Assembly: GCA_905221605.1 (NCBI GenBank) | Contig: CAJNDS010002785.1 | Location: forward strand, 1-64,000 | Length of the DNA: 64,000 bases | Source: Symbiodinium natans | Lineage: Eukaryota; Sar; Dinophyceae; Suessiales; Symbiodiniaceae | Direction of reading: 5' to 3' | Part shown: piece by piece, positions 61,670 through 64,000 of the stretch | Numbering within the stretch: position 1 is the first letter of the stretch | Layout: every line of letters starts with the position of its first letter | Notes under the pieces: model-generated | The model's database searches: none | What the model was told of the DNA's origin: nothing | The model's input: only the letters and a program-made list of their open reading frames with translations | Position numbers and translations under genes: made by a program

Positions 61670-63997
61670 TTAGAACAGGTTACTATGAACGCCTAAGCGT
61701 CCTTTCAGTGATGACAGTGTTTCAACGCTGACATATTTGGTGAGAAAATCGGCAGGGTTGTTCAGTGTTCCTACCTTCAGGACCTTGATCAGTCCAGCTT
61801 TCACCAGGTCTTGCATATAAAGGAACCTCAGTTCCACATGCTTAGTGCGCTTGCCAGCGCCGAAACGCGTCGCCATAGATTTGCCTGCAGTGGAATCAGT
61901 GTACACGTGAACATTGACCTGGCGGGTCAGTCCACTCTCCAGCAACAGCGCGCGAACGAACAGTGCCTCGCTCGTGCCTTGACCAATTGCATACAATTCA
62001 GCTTCACCACTTGACAGTGCGATTGTTGATTGCGTGCGTGCAGTGCTTTGAACATTACAACCAAGGACATTCACAGTCGAACCAGAAGTCGACTTGCGTG
62101 TCTTGTTGCATCCAGCCCAGTCACTGTCAACATACGCATTTACATCCACAGGGACAGTGGCTCCAGACAGCTGGTGCGTCGGTCTCAGCTTCAACACCGA
62201 CAGTTTGGTACCAGACAAGTACCTCAACAGGTGTTTCAACTTTCCAACCGACTCAGTGGTGGGAGCAGTCACGTCGCGTGACAGTTCCTTCACCGCGTAT
62301 GCAACATCAGGCCTTACAAACGCATACCATAGCAGTTTGCCAACCGCAGTGCGATACTTCTCATGGCCTTCTTTATCCAGTGGCTCAGGCATCAACTGTC
62401 TCAAGGATGACGACCCAGTCGTGGCAACAGGATTGCACTTCGACAGGTTGTACATTTCAAGCAGTTTGTCAACATACGACGGAGACATGCACACATCAAT
62501 GCTATCACCGCAGTGATGCAAGCGGCGACCAAGAAACGTGTGCTCAGTCCCTTCGACCAACTCACCAGTGATCTTCACGATCAGCTCTTTCTGCAGTTCT
62601 TCAAGAAACTGCCGTTTGAGCTTGTCATCTCCAATGATCAGTAGATCGTCAACATATGCCAAGACAAACAGTGAACCACTTTCATGACAGTAAAGATTGC
62701 CATCGGACTTACAGCGCTTGAACTTCAGTTTCTGCATCGTAGCGGCAAAATGGTCTTGCCACAGTTTAGGCGCTTGACGCAGCCCGTACATTGCTTTATT
62801 CAGTCGCCAGAGTACTTTCCTGTCAGGGTAGTACTCAGCTGGCGGCCAGACGAACACTTCGTCAGTCATTGCTGCGTGTAAAAACGCAGTTGACACATCA
62901 GCAAGCGTGATCGTCCAGTTTCGAGCAAGGGCCAAAATCAGCAACACACGCAGTGTCACCAACGACGGTGTGCTCGCGAACAGTGAATCCAGGTCCAGTT
63001 GGCGAGAGTCCTGGAAGCAGCCTTGAACTACGAGATGCATTCGCAGTTCTATGTCAGACTTCCAGCGCTTGACCCATTTCACGCCAATGGCACCCTTCAC
63101 TTGCTCACTTGAGCAGTTCTCTACGGGCACTTCTGTATACACTTCGAAGTCCTTCATGGATCCCATTTCCTTATTCATGCCAGTTGCCTGTGCTTCTTCA
63201 GGAAACTCTTCAGTGGCATCCCAAATGATGGGGTTTGCCAGTTTCGCCTCGGCAACAGCTTCTTCTTCATCACAGTTCACTTCGACGGAAACAGACGACC
63301 CATCTTTGTTGCGAACCTCAGTTGCACTTGTCGCGGAAGCAACCCAGGACCAGTCATGCTGATAGGCTTCAGTTATAGCGGCAATTCTTTGCGCTTTGCC
63401 CAGTGGCTCAGCGTCAGCTTCAGGATCAGGGCGCGCCAGTTTTGACTTAGGCTCAGCGCCTCCTTCTTCAGCTGATCTCTTGGAACCAGTGGGCGAACTC
63501 AAGGGTTCGACTTCAGCTTCACGTTCTTCAGACGCAGTTTGCGGCTGTGTTTCCAACACATCATCCATTGGCTCTCTAGCCAGTCCAGGCGGTTCTTTCA
63601 CTCTGCCAGTGGCTGTGAGATTTTGCGGCAAAACAAACTCAGTGATCGCATCTTTGCCTTCACCTTTTGGATCCCAAGGCAGTGCGCGGAACATTTGAAC
63701 AATCTCCTTTTGCCATTGCAGTGAGGGTTGCAGTCGACGGACAGTCCTCACTTTGGTGACTCCATGTTCAGTTCCGATGATCACTTCGTCTGCTTCAGTA
63801 TCTCGACCAAGCCACATGCCAGTTACCCAGGACGGGAATGCTTTGCGCGCAGCGTGCGGTCCAGTCAACTTTGCTTGCACAACTTCGCCAAAGCAACACA
63901 GTCCTGAATTGTAGTCTCTCTGCCAACGACGCCAGTAGCTTGTGTGGCCATCCGCATGTTCAAGATAGCGGTTCAGCAGAAACTGAGCATGCTTCAC
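61670..63997 (-). CDS. Ty1/copia pol polyprotein, C-terminal 775 aa (partial)
   Basis: The frame enters from the right edge and ends at TAA (61672-61670). Order: integrase C-terminal part (HAQFLLNRYLEH, then WVTGMWLGRD), an acidic/Ser-rich linker, RT with GVKWVKRWK, LADVSTAFLHA and AYVDDLLIIG (codons near 62641-62660), then RNase H with AYVDSDWAGC (near 62105-62135), LSSGEAELYAI, VYTDSTAGK and the closing NPADFLTK, so all four RNase H acidic residues are present. It makes cDNA from the element RNA. It is an ordinary copia pol: it has no oxygenase domain after RNase H, in contrast to the element at 29877-40630, and stops 25 residues after the RNase H motif. The two elements belong to clearly different copia lineages. 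Confidence 0.9.
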   Translation of the reverse strand: MKHAQFLLNRYLEHADGHTSYWRRWQRDYNSGLCCFGEVVQAKLTGPHAARKAFPSWVTGMWLGRDTEADEVIIGTEHGVTKVRTVRRLQPSLQWQKEIVQMFRALPWDPKGEGKDAITEFVLPQNLTATGRVKEPPGLAREPMDDVLETQPQTASEEREAEVEPLSSPTGSKRSAEEGGAEPKSKLARPDPEADAEPLGKAQRIAAITEAYQHDWSWVASATSATEVRNKDGSSVSVEVNCDEEEAVAEAKLANPIIWDATEEFPEEAQATGMNKEMGSMKDFEVYTEVPVENCSSEQVKGAIGVKWVKRWKSDIELRMHLVVQGCFQDSRQLDLDSLFASTPSLVTLRVLLILALARNWTITLADVSTAFLHAAMTDEVFVWPPAEYYPDRKVLWRLNKAMYGLRQAPKLWQDHFAATMQKLKFKRCKSDGNLYCHESGSLFVLAYVDDLLIIGDDKLKRQFLEELQKELIVKITGELVEGTEHTFLGRRLHHCGDSIDVCMSPSYVDKLLEMYNLSKCNPVATTGSSSLRQLMPEPLDKEGHEKYRTAVGKLLWYAFVRPDVAYAVKELSRDVTAPTTESVGKLKHLLRYLSGTKLSVLKLRPTHQLSGATVPVDVNAYVDSDWAGCNKTRKSTSGSTVNVLGCNVQSTARTQSTIALSSGEAELYAIGQGTSEALFVRALLLESGLTRQVNVHVYTDSTAGKSMATRFGAGKRTKHVELRFLYMQDLVKAGLIKVLKVGTLNNPADFLTKYVSVETLSSLKGRLGVHSNLF

Positions 63998-64000
63998 TGC

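Larger units (their letters stand above)
59198..63997 (-). mobile_element. Minus-strand Ty1/copia element(s), truncated by the window
   Basis: The RT-RNase H polyprotein (61670-63997), a second ORF (59775-61127) and frame-broken coding remnants (59200-59775) all read on the minus strand. All share an extreme excess of CAGT on the plus strand (ACTG on the coding strand), so they belong together. Either a single element carries an extra ORF after pol, or the pol end of one copy is followed by an LTR/leader (61128-61669) and the first ORF of a second, damaged copy. No LTR pair could be defined. Confidence 0.7.

Noticed and set aside
1-64000. tRNA, rRNA and complete spliced-leader RNA genes
   Set aside because: No cloverleaf, rRNA core or full leader with downstream snRNA-like region was recognised by reading; a covariance-model scan would be needed to exclude small RNAs.

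Overview
The window reads as nuclear DNA of a dinoflagellate, probably of the symbiodiniacean type (inference). The reasons are: scattered genes cut into short exons with GT, GC or GA donors; very abundant telomere-type TTTAGGG/CCCTAAA sequence inside chromosomes and introns; Ty1/copia elements; and LTRs carrying the 3' part of the dinoflagellate trans-spliced leader (ATTTTGGCTCAAG). No rRNA, tRNA, CRISPR array or prokaryotic operon was recognised.

Layout. 1-4.3 kb: AT-rich and GC-rich minisatellites and interstitial telomere-like arrays. 4.3-18.4 kb: mostly non-coding, with microsatellites, a methyltransferase-like exon at 13.1 kb and two decamer satellites at 15.9-16.6 kb. 18.5-19.1 kb: a single-exon EF-hand gene. 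21-24 kb: telomere-like arrays and small palindromic elements. 24.8-28.1 kb: exons of unidentified genes. 28.77-42.65 kb: an alkaline ceramidase gene in at least six exons, split by a complete 10,754-bp copia retrotransposon (29877-40630) lying in an intron in the same orientation. 45-54 kb: an unidentified exon, exons of a RecQ-like helicase (motifs I, Ia, II) and a VTT/TMEM64-like membrane-protein exon, with more palindromic elements. 54-59.2 kb: repeats, including a 42-nt C run and a second copy of the decamer satellite with its flank. 59.2-64 kb: minus-strand copia-type element(s), with an RT-RNase H polyprotein running off the right edge.

The main result is the intact copia element. It has identical 156-bp LTRs, a 5-bp target duplication (CAGGC), a polypurine tract and two long ORFs. 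ORF1 ends in a HAD-phosphatase-like domain. ORF2 (2638 aa) is a gag-pol fusion in the order coiled coil, gag-like, CCCH zinc finger, protease, integrase, C5-cytosine-methyltransferase-like domain, reverse transcriptase, RNase H, TET/JBP-like 2-oxoglutarate/Fe(II) oxygenase-like domain. One mobile element therefore appears to carry a DNA-base writer-like domain and a DNA-base oxidiser-like domain. Dinoflagellate DNA is rich in 5-methylcytosine and 5-hydroxymethyluracil, so the element may act on its own chromatin (inference).

A second signal is compositional. The 59.2-64 kb region is strongly and strand-specifically enriched in CAGT (ACTG on its coding strand), in coding and non-coding parts alike.
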